Below, in pieces: positions 1 to 5,151 of a stretch of 10,519 bases of DNA. The notes under the pieces were generated by a model that had not been told where the DNA came from, ran no database searches, and saw nothing but the letters and a program-made list of their open reading frames with translations. The DNA comes from Porphyromonadaceae bacterium UBA4277 (GTDB lineage: Bacteria; Bacteroidota; Bacteroidia; Bacteroidales; Muribaculaceae): positions 1 through 10,519 of the forward strand of contig DGVT01000082.1 in the NCBI GenBank assembly GCA_002395965.1. Reading direction: 5' to 3'. Positions within the stretch are counted from its first letter, which is position 1. Each line of letters begins with the position of its first letter. The position numbers and the translations under genes were made by a program.

Positions 1-215
1 TCTATGGTGTGTGGGGCTACAAATTGCAATCTCTTAAATGGTACATCAACTGAGAAGTATGAGGTGGGGAGAAAACCGTTCTGCTTATAAAACTTTGGTG
101 CATTGTTCGCTCCGATGAAAACCGCATATTCAGGATCATAATATCCAGGATCCTTTATGGTATTGCAGGCACAAGAAAAAACTGCAATCAATATGTATAA
201 CAATATATTTTTCAT
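1..215 (-). CDS. Putative lipoprotein, N-terminal 71 codons (partial, runs off left edge)
   Basis: The frame is open from the ATG at 215 down to the window edge with no stop. The N-terminus begins MKNILLYILIAVFSCAC: a lysine, a hydrophobic stretch, then two cysteines (residues 15 and 17), which resembles a short lipoprotein signal peptide, although the lipobox is not canonical. The visible mature part has aromatic and proline-rich segments such as DPGYYDPEY and FLPTSYF and matches no family I recognise. The start lies one base after the stop of a 39-codon ORF and downstream of a consensus promoter at 435-466, so it may be the third gene of a small minus-strand operon. Codons are AT-rich, unlike the GC-ending codons of the housekeeping cluster, which would fit an accessory gene. 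Export as a lipoprotein is inferred from the N-terminus alone; the function is unknown. Confidence 0.6.
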   Translation of the reverse strand, partial: MKNILLYILIAVFSCACNTIKDPGYYDPEYAVFIGANNAPKFYKQNGFLPTSYFSVDVPFKRLQFVAPHTI

Positions 216-216
216 T

Positions 217-336
217 TTAGATACCAATTAATAATGTGTGAACATTGTATTGATGTGTTGTTTTCAGTCGTAAATAATTGCCACTCATTGTTTTAGGTGA
301 ACCATAAATGAAATATTCATCAGCAAATTGTGACAT
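217..336 (-). CDS. Possible 39-aa small ORF between mini-ORF and lipoprotein gene
   Basis: This ATG-to-TAA frame encodes a peptide starting MSQFADEYFIYG and ending HTLLIGI. Its stop is separated by one base from the ATG of the lipoprotein gene, and its start lies three bases after the TAG of the upstream 28-codon ORF, in the same frame. That tight packing is the main argument for translation. Codons are AT-rich like the lipoprotein gene. No motif is recognised. It could equally be the rest of a gene interrupted by a single TAG, or chance. Confidence 0.25.
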   Translation of the reverse strand: MSQFADEYFIYGSPKTMSGNYLRLKTTHQYNVHTLLIGI

Positions 337-339
337 AAA

Positions 340-426
340 CTATCTTAGGCCTGTGGGGCCGTAGCAGTCGCTGGTGTCGGCAACAGCCACGATGCTGCCT
401 CCTACTGATATTTCAGCCTCTTTCAT
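340..426 (-). CDS. Possible 28-aa small ORF directly behind a consensus promoter
   Basis: The peptide begins MKEAEISVGGSIVAVADTS and ends CYGPTGLR before a TAG. Nine codons in a row (GCC GAC ACC AGC GAC TGC TAC GGC CCC) end in C, the third-position bias of the real genes elsewhere in the window, which argues for coding origin. A Bacteroidota promoter ends 8 bases before the ATG, so the message would be nearly leaderless. Composition turns AT-rich immediately after the stop, so this may be the preserved 5' end of a gene truncated by recombination rather than an intact small protein. It has one cysteine and a Gly-Gly at residues 9-10, too early for a typical double-glycine leader. No family is recognised. 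Confidence 0.35.
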   Translation of the reverse strand: MKEAEISVGGSIVAVADTSDCYGPTGLR

Positions 427-434
427 AACAATCA

Positions 435-466
435 CAAAATTATAAAATATTCTGCTATTGCGCAAG
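435..466 (-). promoter_or_regulatory. Bacteroidota-type promoter, minus strand
   Basis: On the minus strand a CTTG (466-463) stands in the -33 position, followed by exactly 20 bp and TAATTTTG (442-435), a full match to the -7 consensus TAnnTTTG. The expected start of transcription is about 430, only a few bases before the ATG at 426. The same 20-bp spacing is seen at the three other promoters in this window. Confidence 0.6.
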
Positions 467-628
467 AAAAAAATAAAATTTTACAGGAAATAATAAGATA
501 TTTACGGCATGAGTGTAAAAAAGATGACAGTTAAGTGATAGCTGACAGGCACTTGTGAGAATTGGAGTATAAAGGCTTTTGAAACAGTTTTGCCGGACAA
601 TAATTCGTTATTTGACGGTTCTTTCTGT

Positions 629-648
629 CCTACGTCTATCGACGTAGG
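629..648. repeat. Perfect 8-bp hairpin CCTACGTC-tatc-GACGTAGG
   Basis: An 8-bp perfect stem with a TATC loop. Its core GTC-TATC-GAC recurs in the hairpin at 717-734, which has a different outer stem. No T-run follows, so it is not an obvious terminator. Confidence 0.7.
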
Positions 649-668
649 GCTCCCACGCTGCCATCGGT

Positions 669-704
669 CCCCACTTAGGGAGCTTGCGCTCCCGTAAAGT
701 GGGG
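669..704. repeat. Long imperfect hairpin, CCCCACTT / AAGTGGGG
   Basis: The outer arms CCCCACTT (669-676) and AAGTGGGG (697-704) enclose a second stem GGGAGC (678-683) and GCTCCC (688-693) with loop TTGC; the internal loop is asymmetric. It would fold stably as RNA. The following bases are TTAAAG, so terminator function is not supported. Confidence 0.7.
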
Positions 705-716
705 TTAAAGAGGTCA

Positions 717-734
717 TTTCGTCTATCGACGAAA
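717..734. repeat. Hairpin TTTCGTC-tatc-GACGAAA
   Basis: A 7-bp perfect stem with loop TATC, sharing the GTC-TATC-GAC core with the hairpin at 629-648. Confidence 0.6.
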
Positions 735-778
735 AATTCGGTGAGATCGGCGAGAGAATGCGGGGTGCTGGAGCTTCA

Positions 779-805
779 GACTCTTCGGACCCTTCGGACT
801 TTTCG
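779..805. repeat. Three tandem 9-bp units, GACNNTTCG type
   Basis: The units are GACTCTTCG, GACCCTTCG and GACTTTTCG in direct tandem, differing only in the middle bases. The period of 9 keeps a frame open and creates a low-complexity Ser/Glu-rich conceptual peptide on the minus strand that is not credible as a protein. Confidence 0.7.
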
Positions 806-852
806 GGCTCTGACAAGCCTTATGTGGCTTATAGTCTAAAAAACCTCAGTTT

Positions 853-921
853 AATCTCTGCAATCTGTAGAATCTGCATGAGAATGCCGTGCGCCAGCCC
901 CTATGAAACTTATGTAACTTA
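853..921 (+). repeat. 69-bp dispersed repeat, copy A1
   Basis: The unit begins AATCTCTGCAATCTGTAGAA and ends with CTTATGTAACTTA. It differs from the copy at 932-1000 at about four positions and from that at 1830-1898 at about three. Copies 1 and 2 form a near-tandem pair with a 79-bp period. Confidence 0.8.
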
Positions 922-931
922 TAGTCAGATA

Positions 932-1000
932 AATCTCTGCAATCTGTAGAATCTGCATGAGAATGCCATGCGCAAGCCCCTAAGAAACTTATGCAACTTA
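932..1000 (+). repeat. 69-bp dispersed repeat, copy A2
   Basis: This second copy follows A1 after a 10-bp gap. Its substitutions relative to A1 include GCCATGCGCAAG in place of GCCGTGCGCCAG. It carries no start codon or frame shared with the other copies that would suggest coding. Confidence 0.8.
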
Positions 1001-1044
1001 TTCAAGTTTCTAAAGTAGATAAAATGTTGAAAATAGCAAGCAAA

Positions 1045-1159
1045 AGCGTCGAAGACGCTGGCGGGTCGAAGACCCGACTTCGTGTTTAAGACCATGCAAG
1101 AACCCCAGCGGGGTTCGCAGCTTGGTCACAGGGTGTCGCGGGAAAGTGCCTCGAAGAGG
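1045..1159. repeat. Cluster of small hairpins, three with GAA loops
   Basis: Four perfect stems lie within 115 bp: AGCGTC-gaa-GACGCT (1045-1059), CGGGTC-gaa-GACCCG (1062-1076), GAACCCC-agc-GGGGTTC (1100-1116) and CCTC-gaa-GAGG (1149-1159). Three share the form nTC-GAA-GAn with different outer stems, so the stem-loop shape is maintained while the sequence varies. Any function, as RNA or as extragenic palindromes, is unknown. Confidence 0.65.
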
Positions 1160-1220
1160 AACTTTGCAGTACTATCTGAACATATTAGCTACTTTAACGT
1201 GAGTTCGATGAAATTTATAT

Positions 1221-1285
1221 CAGTAAATCAGCGCGTTAACAGCTCCCCTCTAAGTTAGAGGGGTGCAGGGGGAGTGTGCCCGGAG
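1221..1285 (+). repeat. Palindromic C/G-rich repeat, copy B1 (forward)
   Basis: CAGTAAATCAG is followed by GCGCGTTAACAG and a palindrome CCCCTCTAA-g-TTAGAGGGG, then a trailing GGGGGAGTGTGCCCGGAG. The reverse complement of the whole unit is found at 1731-1791. Confidence 0.75.
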
Positions 1286-1312
1286 CAGTGGAAGCGCATC
1301 GGAGAGAAGAAG

Positions 1313-1327
1313 CCACGCTTTGCGTGG
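1313..1327. repeat. Small hairpin CCACGC-ttt-GCGTGG
   Basis: A perfect 6-bp stem with a TTT loop, lying in the spacer between copies B1 and B2. No T-run follows. Confidence 0.55.
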
Positions 1328-1446
1328 GAAATTATTCAAATTATTAACAAATTTCCCCAGACTATCTATTTGTTTAATTTTGTATTAAATTTTGATTAAT
1401 TTCCCGCCGCCAGGCGGCCATTCCCCAACGCGGGGCGCGGGGCGAC

Positions 1447-1494
1447 AGCTCCCCCTCTAAGTTAGAGGGGGGCCAGGGGGAGTGTGCCCGGAGG
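1447..1494 (+). repeat. Palindromic C/G-rich repeat, copy B2 (forward)
   Basis: Arms CCCCCTCTAA (1451-1460) and TTAGAGGGGG (from 1462) flank a central G. The same trailing AGGGGGAGTGTGCCCGGAG as in B1 follows, without the CAGTAAATCAG lead-in. Confidence 0.75.
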
Positions 1495-1546
1495 CTGTGG
1501 TTTTCGCAAAGCGGCGTCTCACACACTCCTCCGGCCCGTTGGGCAC

Positions 1547-1597
1547 CTCCCCTAACTTAGGGAGGAGCTGCGCGTCAGTAAATCAGCGAGTTAGCAA
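1547..1597 (-). repeat. Palindromic C/G-rich repeat, rearranged copy B3
   Basis: A shorter palindrome, CTCCCCTAA-c-TTAGGGAGG, is followed by CAGTAAATCAGCG in the forward orientation. Palindrome and lead-in are thus in the opposite relative order to B1, suggesting a rearranged or composite copy. Confidence 0.55.
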
Positions 1598-1730
1598 TGC
1601 CTCCGAAGCAAGCGTGGGGCGTGCCGGAGGTAGTGGGGGAAGGCAAATCGCTAGGGCTAGAGAGTATGCCGAGCTTTGCGTGAACCACACTTCCACAGCA
1701 CCGTGACACACTCCCCAAACTCGCGAAGCT

Positions 1731-1791
1731 GGCACACTCCCCCTAACCCCCTCTAACTTAGAGGGGGAGCTGTTAACGCACTGATTTACTG
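1731..1791 (-). repeat. Palindromic C/G-rich repeat, copy B4 (inverted)
   Basis: This is the reverse complement of B1 with a few differences, running GGCACACTCCCCCT, the CCCCCTCTAA-c-TTAGAGGGGG palindrome, then AGCTGTTAACGCACTGATTT. It forms the right arm of the inverted-repeat segment. Confidence 0.75.
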
Positions 1792-1829
1792 GTTAAAACT
1801 GATGTAGTGCTCACGTTAATAGTCTGATA

Positions 1830-1898
1830 AATCTCTGCAATCTGTAGAATCTGTATGAGAATGCCGTGCGCCAGCCCCTATGAAACTTATGTGGCTTA
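1830..1898 (+). repeat. 69-bp dispersed repeat, copy A3
   Basis: The copy matches A1 except for about three substitutions, including CTGTATGAG for CTGCATGAG and TATGTGGCTTA for TATGTAACTTA. It starts about 10 bp outside the right arm of the inverted-repeat segment. Confidence 0.8.
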
Positions 1899-1901
1899 TA
1901 T

Positions 1902-1945
1902 CAGGGGTTTACACCCCTGCCTATGTCCTGTCGCCCTTTCAGGGC
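1902..1945. repeat. Pair of REP-like hairpins
   Basis: CAGGGG-tttaca-CCCCTG (1902-1919) is followed by GCCCT-ttc-AGGGC (1933-1945). Two G/C stems about 13 bp apart resemble repetitive extragenic palindromic elements. No REP-associated transposase is visible in the window. Confidence 0.6.
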
Positions 1946-1987
1946 TTACTGCGCATCGCGACTCATTCATAATTCATAATTGCTAAA

Positions 1988-2018
1988 GCGCCAGCCCTTA
2001 TGAAACTTATTTGGCTTA
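1988..2018 (+). repeat. Partial copy of the 69-bp repeat (A4)
   Basis: Only the 3' part of the family unit is present (GCGCCAGCCCTTATGAAACT and onward to GGCTTA). It ends 10 bp before the first 129-bp direct repeat. Confidence 0.6.
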
Positions 2019-2028
2019 TAGTCTAAAA

Positions 2029-2157
2029 TACTCACGCTCGGAAATGCTCAAATAAATTTGGCTTCGCCTTATTTTGTCACGACTCAGCAAAGATAATTCA
2101 AGAATTTCTTTGCTTTCGCTGTTCCAAAATTTGGCATTTCGCTCGCTTAATCGTAAC
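2029..2157 (+). repeat. 129-bp direct repeat, copy 1 (with defective -7 box)
   Basis: This copy starts TACTCACGCTCGGAAATGCT and ends GCTCGCTTAATCGTAAC. It is identical over all 129 bp to the copy at 2179-2307, at an offset of 150. It contains the same -33 TTTG, but the -7 reads TAACGTTG because the first base beyond the repeat (2158) is G instead of T. In reverse translation it gives a charged pseudo-peptide (RLSERNAKF type) that resembles spurious hypothetical proteins in Bacteroidales annotations; that resemblance is from memory. Confidence 0.9.
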
Positions 2158-2178
2158 GTTGAGGCTTTGCCTCGAAGT
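2158..2178. repeat. 21-bp spacer with hairpin GAGGC-ttt-GCCTC
   Basis: The spacer between the two 129-bp copies contains a 5-bp perfect stem at 2161-2173. It is not long enough to hold another element. Confidence 0.5.
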
Positions 2179-2307
2179 TACTCACGCTCGGAAATGCTCA
2201 AATAAATTTGGCTTCGCCTTATTTTGTCACGACTCAGCAAAGATAATTCAAGAATTTCTTTGCTTTCGCTGTTCCAAAATTTGGCATTTCGCTCGCTTAA
2301 TCGTAAC
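2179..2307 (+). repeat. 129-bp direct repeat, copy 2 (supplies tsaB promoter)
   Basis: Identical to copy 1. It ends inside the -7 box of the tsaB promoter: TAAC is in the repeat and the completing TTTG is unique sequence just beyond it. The -33 TTTG at 2280-2283 is wholly inside the repeat. Confidence 0.9.
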
Positions 2308-2311
2308 TTTG
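2280..2311 (+). promoter_or_regulatory. Promoter of the tsaB-led cluster
   Basis: A -33 TTTG (2280-2283), a 20-bp spacer and a -7 TAACTTTG (2304-2311) make a complete Bacteroidota consensus. Transcription should begin near 2315, leaving a leader of about 15 bases before the ATG at 2331. Almost the entire promoter belongs to the 129-bp repeat. No other equally good promoter was seen before 9093, so it probably drives most of the cluster. Confidence 0.75.
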
Positions 2312-2330
2312 CAGTCTTAAAGTTGAATGA

Positions 2331-3032
2331 ATGGCAACAATATTGAATATAGAGACCTCGACCGATGTTTGCTCGGTGGCGCTTACAGCCGACGGACAGG
2401 TGCTGGAGCATCATGAAAACTATGATGGTCAGACGCATTCCACGCTTCTGAGCCAGTTTGTGCAGGATGCGTTGACTTACGTTCGTACGCGTGAAATCGC
2501 CCTCGACGCCGTGGCCGTGAGCATCGGCCCGGGTTCCTACACCGGGTTGCGCATAGGCTTGAGTGAGGCCAAAGGGTTGGCGTTTGGCTTAAATGTGCCG
2601 TTGATAGGGGTCAACACTCTGCAGCTGCTGACTGTGAGTGCCATGTTCAGCGATTTCTATGATGAAGGAACGCTGTTTGCGCCCATGATCGACGCCCGGC
2701 GCATGGAGGTCTATACTGCCGTTTATGATGCGGCACTTGATGCTCTGATGACTCCCCAAGCCATGGTGCTGGATGAAAATTCGTTTGCAACATTACTTGA
2801 GAAGCATCGAATAGTGTTTGCGGGAAACGGAGCCGGCAAGGCCGCCGACGTCATTAAACATGCCAATGCACTGTTTGCCCCCGGCATAAAACCCGAAGCA
2901 CTCAACATGATGGCTCTTGCCGAGAAGGCATTCCGGCAGCACGACTTCATCGATGTTGCCTATTCAACTCCGTTTTATATTAAAGACTTTCAAGCCACTA
3001 AGCCCAAAAACAAAGTGCTTGGACAGTATTAG
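2331..3032 (+). CDS. tsaB: TsaB, tRNA t6A37 threonylcarbamoyltransferase complex dimerisation subunit
   Basis: TsaB (YeaZ) is the ASKHA-fold partner of TsaD in the complex that transfers threonylcarbamoyl from threonylcarbamoyl-AMP to A37 of ANN-decoding tRNAs, in the cytosol. The N-terminal ILNIETST (residues 4-11) is the family's first strand and phosphate loop, and GPGSYTGLRIG (66-76) is its signature. The length of 233 residues is normal. The ATG at 2331 gives a start typical of the family and sits about 20 bp after the -7 box of a repeat-borne promoter. There is no Shine-Dalgarno, as is usual in Bacteroidota. It is the first gene of the cluster; the next gene starts 28 bp after its stop. 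The variable C-terminal part ends in a lysine-rich tail (FQATKPKNK). Confidence 0.95.
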   Translation: MATILNIETSTDVCSVALTADGQVLEHHENYDGQTHSTLLSQFVQDALTYVRTREIALDAVAVSIGPGSYTGLRIGLSEAKGLAFGLNVPLIGVNTLQLLTVSAMFSDFYDEGTLFAPMIDARRMEVYTAVYDAALDALMTPQAMVLDENSFATLLEKHRIVFAGNGAGKAADVIKHANALFAPGIKPEALNMMALAEKAFRQHDFIDVAYSTPFYIKDFQATKPKNKVLGQY

Positions 3033-3060
3033 TTCTATTATGTAAAAAGCGTTTCTTTAT

Positions 3061-3654
3061 ATGCTGATATACAATTCACAACTCAAAAAACTCATTTTGC
3101 CAGAATATGGCCGTAATGTGCACCAAATGGTGGATCACTGCATGAGCCTGACCGATCGTGCCGAACGCAACCGATGCGCCAAGACCATTATAGCCATTAT
3201 GGACAACATGCTTCCTGAGCAACGTGAAGAGGCCAATCACGTCCAGAAATTGTGGGACCACCTGGCCATTATGAGCGACTTTAAGCTCGACGTTGACTAT
3301 CCGGTGGAAATTGTTGAGCCATCACATCTCGATACAAAGCCCGAGCGCATCGAGTATCATCTGGAGCCCATAAAGTATCGCCATTACGGCAAGATTATAG
3401 AGCGCATGATTGACCGCGCAGCACAGTATCCCGAAGGTGAGGAACGTGATGCCCTGGTGATGCTGCTTGCCAACCACATGAAGAAGTCAATATTCCAGAT
3501 TAATAATGAGGTGGTGGATGACGCAAAGATCTTTAACGATCTTGCACATTACTCTCATGGAGTTATCAGGCTTAACCCCGAAACCCACATCCTGCACGAG
3601 TTTCAGGTGGCTCAGTCACCGACCTCAGCCGGCAAGAAAAAGAAGAAAAAATGA
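3061..3654 (+). CDS. DUF4290 family protein
   Basis: A 197-residue cytosolic protein with the hallmarks of DUF4290, a family found in Bacteroidota: an N-terminal LIYNSQLKKLILPEYGRNVH, followed by a mostly helical body (CMSLTDRAERNRCAKTII near 28-45, RHYGKIIERMID near 108-119). No catalytic motif or membrane segment is visible. The C-terminus is a run of six lysines, which could mediate nucleic-acid contact, although such tails are also common by composition. In many Bacteroidales this gene is followed by murA and then rimM. Here its TGA overlaps the rimM ATG directly (ATGA at 3651-3654), which suggests translational coupling and loss or relocation of murA. The biochemical function is unknown. 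Confidence 0.88.
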   Translation: MLIYNSQLKKLILPEYGRNVHQMVDHCMSLTDRAERNRCAKTIIAIMDNMLPEQREEANHVQKLWDHLAIMSDFKLDVDYPVEIVEPSHLDTKPERIEYHLEPIKYRHYGKIIERMIDRAAQYPEGEERDALVMLLANHMKKSIFQINNEVVDDAKIFNDLAHYSHGVIRLNPETHILHEFQVAQSPTSAGKKKKKK

Positions 3655-4181
3655 TAACACGAGACCAGCTGATATCAATAGGGCGCTACAATAAACCTCA
3701 TGGAGTGAACGGAGAGCTATCGGCAACACTCGACGTGGATGCCGGCCTCCTGAGCCATTTCAGGTGCCTTGTGAGCGACATCGACGGCATCTTTGTCCCG
3801 TTTTTCGTTGAACACATCAGGATTAAGAATGCAACGTCGGCACTGCTCACAATCGACGGTATAGGCGATGAAACAGAGGCCACACTGCTCGTGAATAAAG
3901 ATATCTATGTTCTCAAGGATGAATATGAGCAACTGGCTCAAGACGAAGACACCGACGAGTATCCCATCGACTTCTTCGTTGGTTATAAGATTTATGATGC
4001 TGACCGGCTGGTAGGAGAAATAGCCGATGTTAACGATGCCACAGAGAATGTGCTGTTTGTCGTCGATCGGCCCGGCAGTTCGCAAGTCTATGTCCCGGCC
4101 GTTGACGACCTGATAGTCGAGATAAATGAAGATAGAAAGGTGATAGTAATGAACTTGCCCGAAGGGCTATTATCAATATGA
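3651..4181 (+). CDS. rimM: RimM, 16S rRNA processing / 30S maturation factor
   Basis: RimM binds ribosomal protein uS19 and assists maturation of the 30S head. The N-terminal beta-barrel carries the signature KPHGVNGEL (residues 15-23); a PRC-barrel begins around residue 100 (DFFVGYKIYDADRLVGEIADV, then VYVPAVDDLIVEI). The length of 176 residues is normal. It overlaps the DUF4290 gene by 4 bp at its start and the small acidic gene by 4 bp at its end, both as ATGA, so all three are probably translationally coupled. No separate promoter is visible. Confidence 0.95.
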   Translation: MITRDQLISIGRYNKPHGVNGELSATLDVDAGLLSHFRCLVSDIDGIFVPFFVEHIRIKNATSALLTIDGIGDETEATLLVNKDIYVLKDEYEQLAQDEDTDEYPIDFFVGYKIYDADRLVGEIADVNDATENVLFVVDRPGSSQVYVPAVDDLIVEINEDRKVIVMNLPEGLLSI

Positions 4182-4477
4182 ATATTACGATGAAAGAATT
4201 TGACGAATTTGAAGCTGTGGAATTTATCAAGAATGCAGTGCCCGAATTGCACGATTGCAATGATGACGACATATTACTGATAATCGACACCATGCTTGAT
4301 TATGACGAGATGGTGGGTGAAGACGCTACCGATGAGCAACTATCGGTAAGAGCTGTTGCTGCCTATGTTGCCAAGCAAGTGGCGCGCGACCCGGAATTTA
4401 GCATCCCTGCCGAACTTATCGCCCCTGTGGTGCAGGCTTGCGATGCCTATGACGATTACCTGATGGAAGAGGAATAG
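4178..4477 (+). CDS. Small acidic protein of unknown function
   Basis: A 99-residue protein rich in Asp and Glu (for example LHDCNDDDILLIIDTMLDYDE near 24-44 and the C-terminal DAYDDYLMEEE), predicted mostly helical, without signal peptide or membrane segment. The start overlaps the rimM stop by 4 bp and the stop lies one base before the OmpA-domain gene, so the context makes it a real gene in the operon. No family is recognised. The acidity is compatible with binding a basic partner such as a ribosomal protein, but that is speculation. Confidence 0.8.
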   Translation: MNITMKEFDEFEAVEFIKNAVPELHDCNDDDILLIIDTMLDYDEMVGEDATDEQLSVRAVAAYVAKQVARDPEFSIPAELIAPVVQACDAYDDYLMEEE

Positions 4478-4478
4478 A

Positions 4479-5129
4479 ATGAACGCTTTATTTGGAAGCA
4501 TTATGAAATTAGGAAAAGTAGGATGTGTTATAATCATGTTGTTGGCCCTGGCAGTCGTTATGCCCGAGCCGGCGCATGCCAAGAAGAAAAAAGTAGATAT
4601 CTACGAGCTGTCGCTCGACGAGAACCTTGAATATCCCGAGATCACTAACGACAAGCAGAGCGACCGCATTCAAGATTATCAATACTCGGTGGCAGTGGCC
4701 CTGAAAAAGAGCAACTACGACGTGGAGCTTATGCGCGACGACGAGGTGATTGTTGTAACCTTGCCTGCAAGCCAGCTCTTCAATGCCAACGACACTGTGC
4801 TCACGTCGCTTGGCAAAACCCTGCTCAAGCCGTTCACTAAGTATCTCAAGACTCCCGGCTTCTATAAGATGCTGCTTGTGATGCATAGCGACAACACCGG
4901 CAGCGACAAGTACACCTTGAAGCTGACTCGCGACCGCGTGAATGTCGTCTTTGACTGGTTTGACGAAAACTCAAGTGTCGATTATGTAGTGCCCTATGCA
5001 CTGGGTGATACCGACCCTATAGTTGATAATAATTCAATGGCTAACCGCAAGCGCAACCGCCGCCTCGAAATATATCTAATACCCGAAGAGGGAATGATAT
5101 CGCAGGCTAAGCGTGGAAAAATAAAGTAA
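4479..5129 (+). CDS. Exported OmpA-domain protein
   Basis: A 216-residue protein with an N-terminal signal peptide: hydrophobic core around residues 15-28 and a likely cleavage after AHA (32-34), followed by KKKK. The C-terminal half is an OmpA-like peptidoglycan-binding domain: LFNANDTVL (100-108), HSDNTGSDKYTLKLTRDRV (136-154) and the closing SMANRKRNRRLEI (186-198), with the Asn/Arg pattern that contacts diaminopimelate. There is no beta-barrel, so it is probably a periplasmic wall-binding protein. The ATG at 4479 is one base after the preceding stop; an internal ATG at 4503 (residue 9) would give a more compact signal peptide and may be the true start. The exact partner or role is not evident. 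Confidence 0.85.
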   Translation: MNALFGSIMKLGKVGCVIIMLLALAVVMPEPAHAKKKKVDIYELSLDENLEYPEITNDKQSDRIQDYQYSVAVALKKSNYDVELMRDDEVIVVTLPASQLFNANDTVLTSLGKTLLKPFTKYLKTPGFYKMLLVMHSDNTGSDKYTLKLTRDRVNVVFDWFDENSSVDYVVPYALGDTDPIVDNNSMANRKRNRRLEIYLIPEEGMISQAKRGKIK

Positions 5130-5151
5130 TTACAATAAATCCCCATATATT

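Larger units (their letters stand above)
1194..1819. repeat. 626-bp segment bounded by inverted repeats (MITE-like candidate)
   Basis: The left end reads TTAACGTGAG (1194-1203), then CAGTAAATCAG, GCGTTAACAGCTCCCC and a palindromic C/G-rich unit up to about 1285. The right end carries the reverse complement in mirrored order: the unit from 1731, then GGGGGAGCTGTTAACGC, CTGATTTACTG and finally CTCACGTTAA (1810-1819). The arms are therefore about 80-90 bp with a diverged stretch inside. No transposase is encoded between them, and I did not find a convincing target-site duplication. It could be a decayed non-autonomous element or two independent insertions of one repeat. Confidence 0.5.
467..2330. 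other. Gene-poor, repeat- and hairpin-rich intergenic region
   Basis: About 1.9 kb separates the divergently oriented minus-strand cluster and tsaB. Open frames here are short, run through repeats and palindromes, and show neither family motifs nor the codon bias of neighbouring genes. What the region does hold is listed separately: simple hairpins, a 9-bp tandem repeat, a 69-bp repeat family, palindromic C/G-rich units in both orientations, REP-like hairpins and a duplicated 129-bp element carrying promoter signals. No tRNA or rRNA and no regularly spaced CRISPR array were seen. Confidence 0.75.

Noticed and set aside
340..426. Double-glycine RiPP precursor
   Set aside because: Gly-Gly is at residues 9-10, too early for a leader, and no maturation or transport genes are visible.
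669..704. Intrinsic terminator for either strand
   Set aside because: Strong stem, but no T-run on either side.
502..816. 104-codon minus-strand frame
   Set aside because: It runs through two hairpins and the 9-bp tandem repeat, giving a Ser/Glu-rich start; no family motif.
758..949. 63-codon plus-strand frame
   Set aside because: It lies within the 9-bp tandem repeat and the 69-bp repeat; other repeat copies do not keep the frame.
1482..1706. 74-codon plus-strand frame
   Set aside because: It overlaps two palindromic repeat copies and lacks any recognisable protein features.
853..1898. CRISPR-like array from the 69-bp repeats
   Set aside because: The units are too long, too few and irregularly spaced, and there are no spacers or cas genes.
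2178..2438. 86-codon minus-strand frame across the 129-bp repeat
   Set aside because: It is antisense to the promoter repeat and the first part of tsaB; the peptide type is a repeat artefact.
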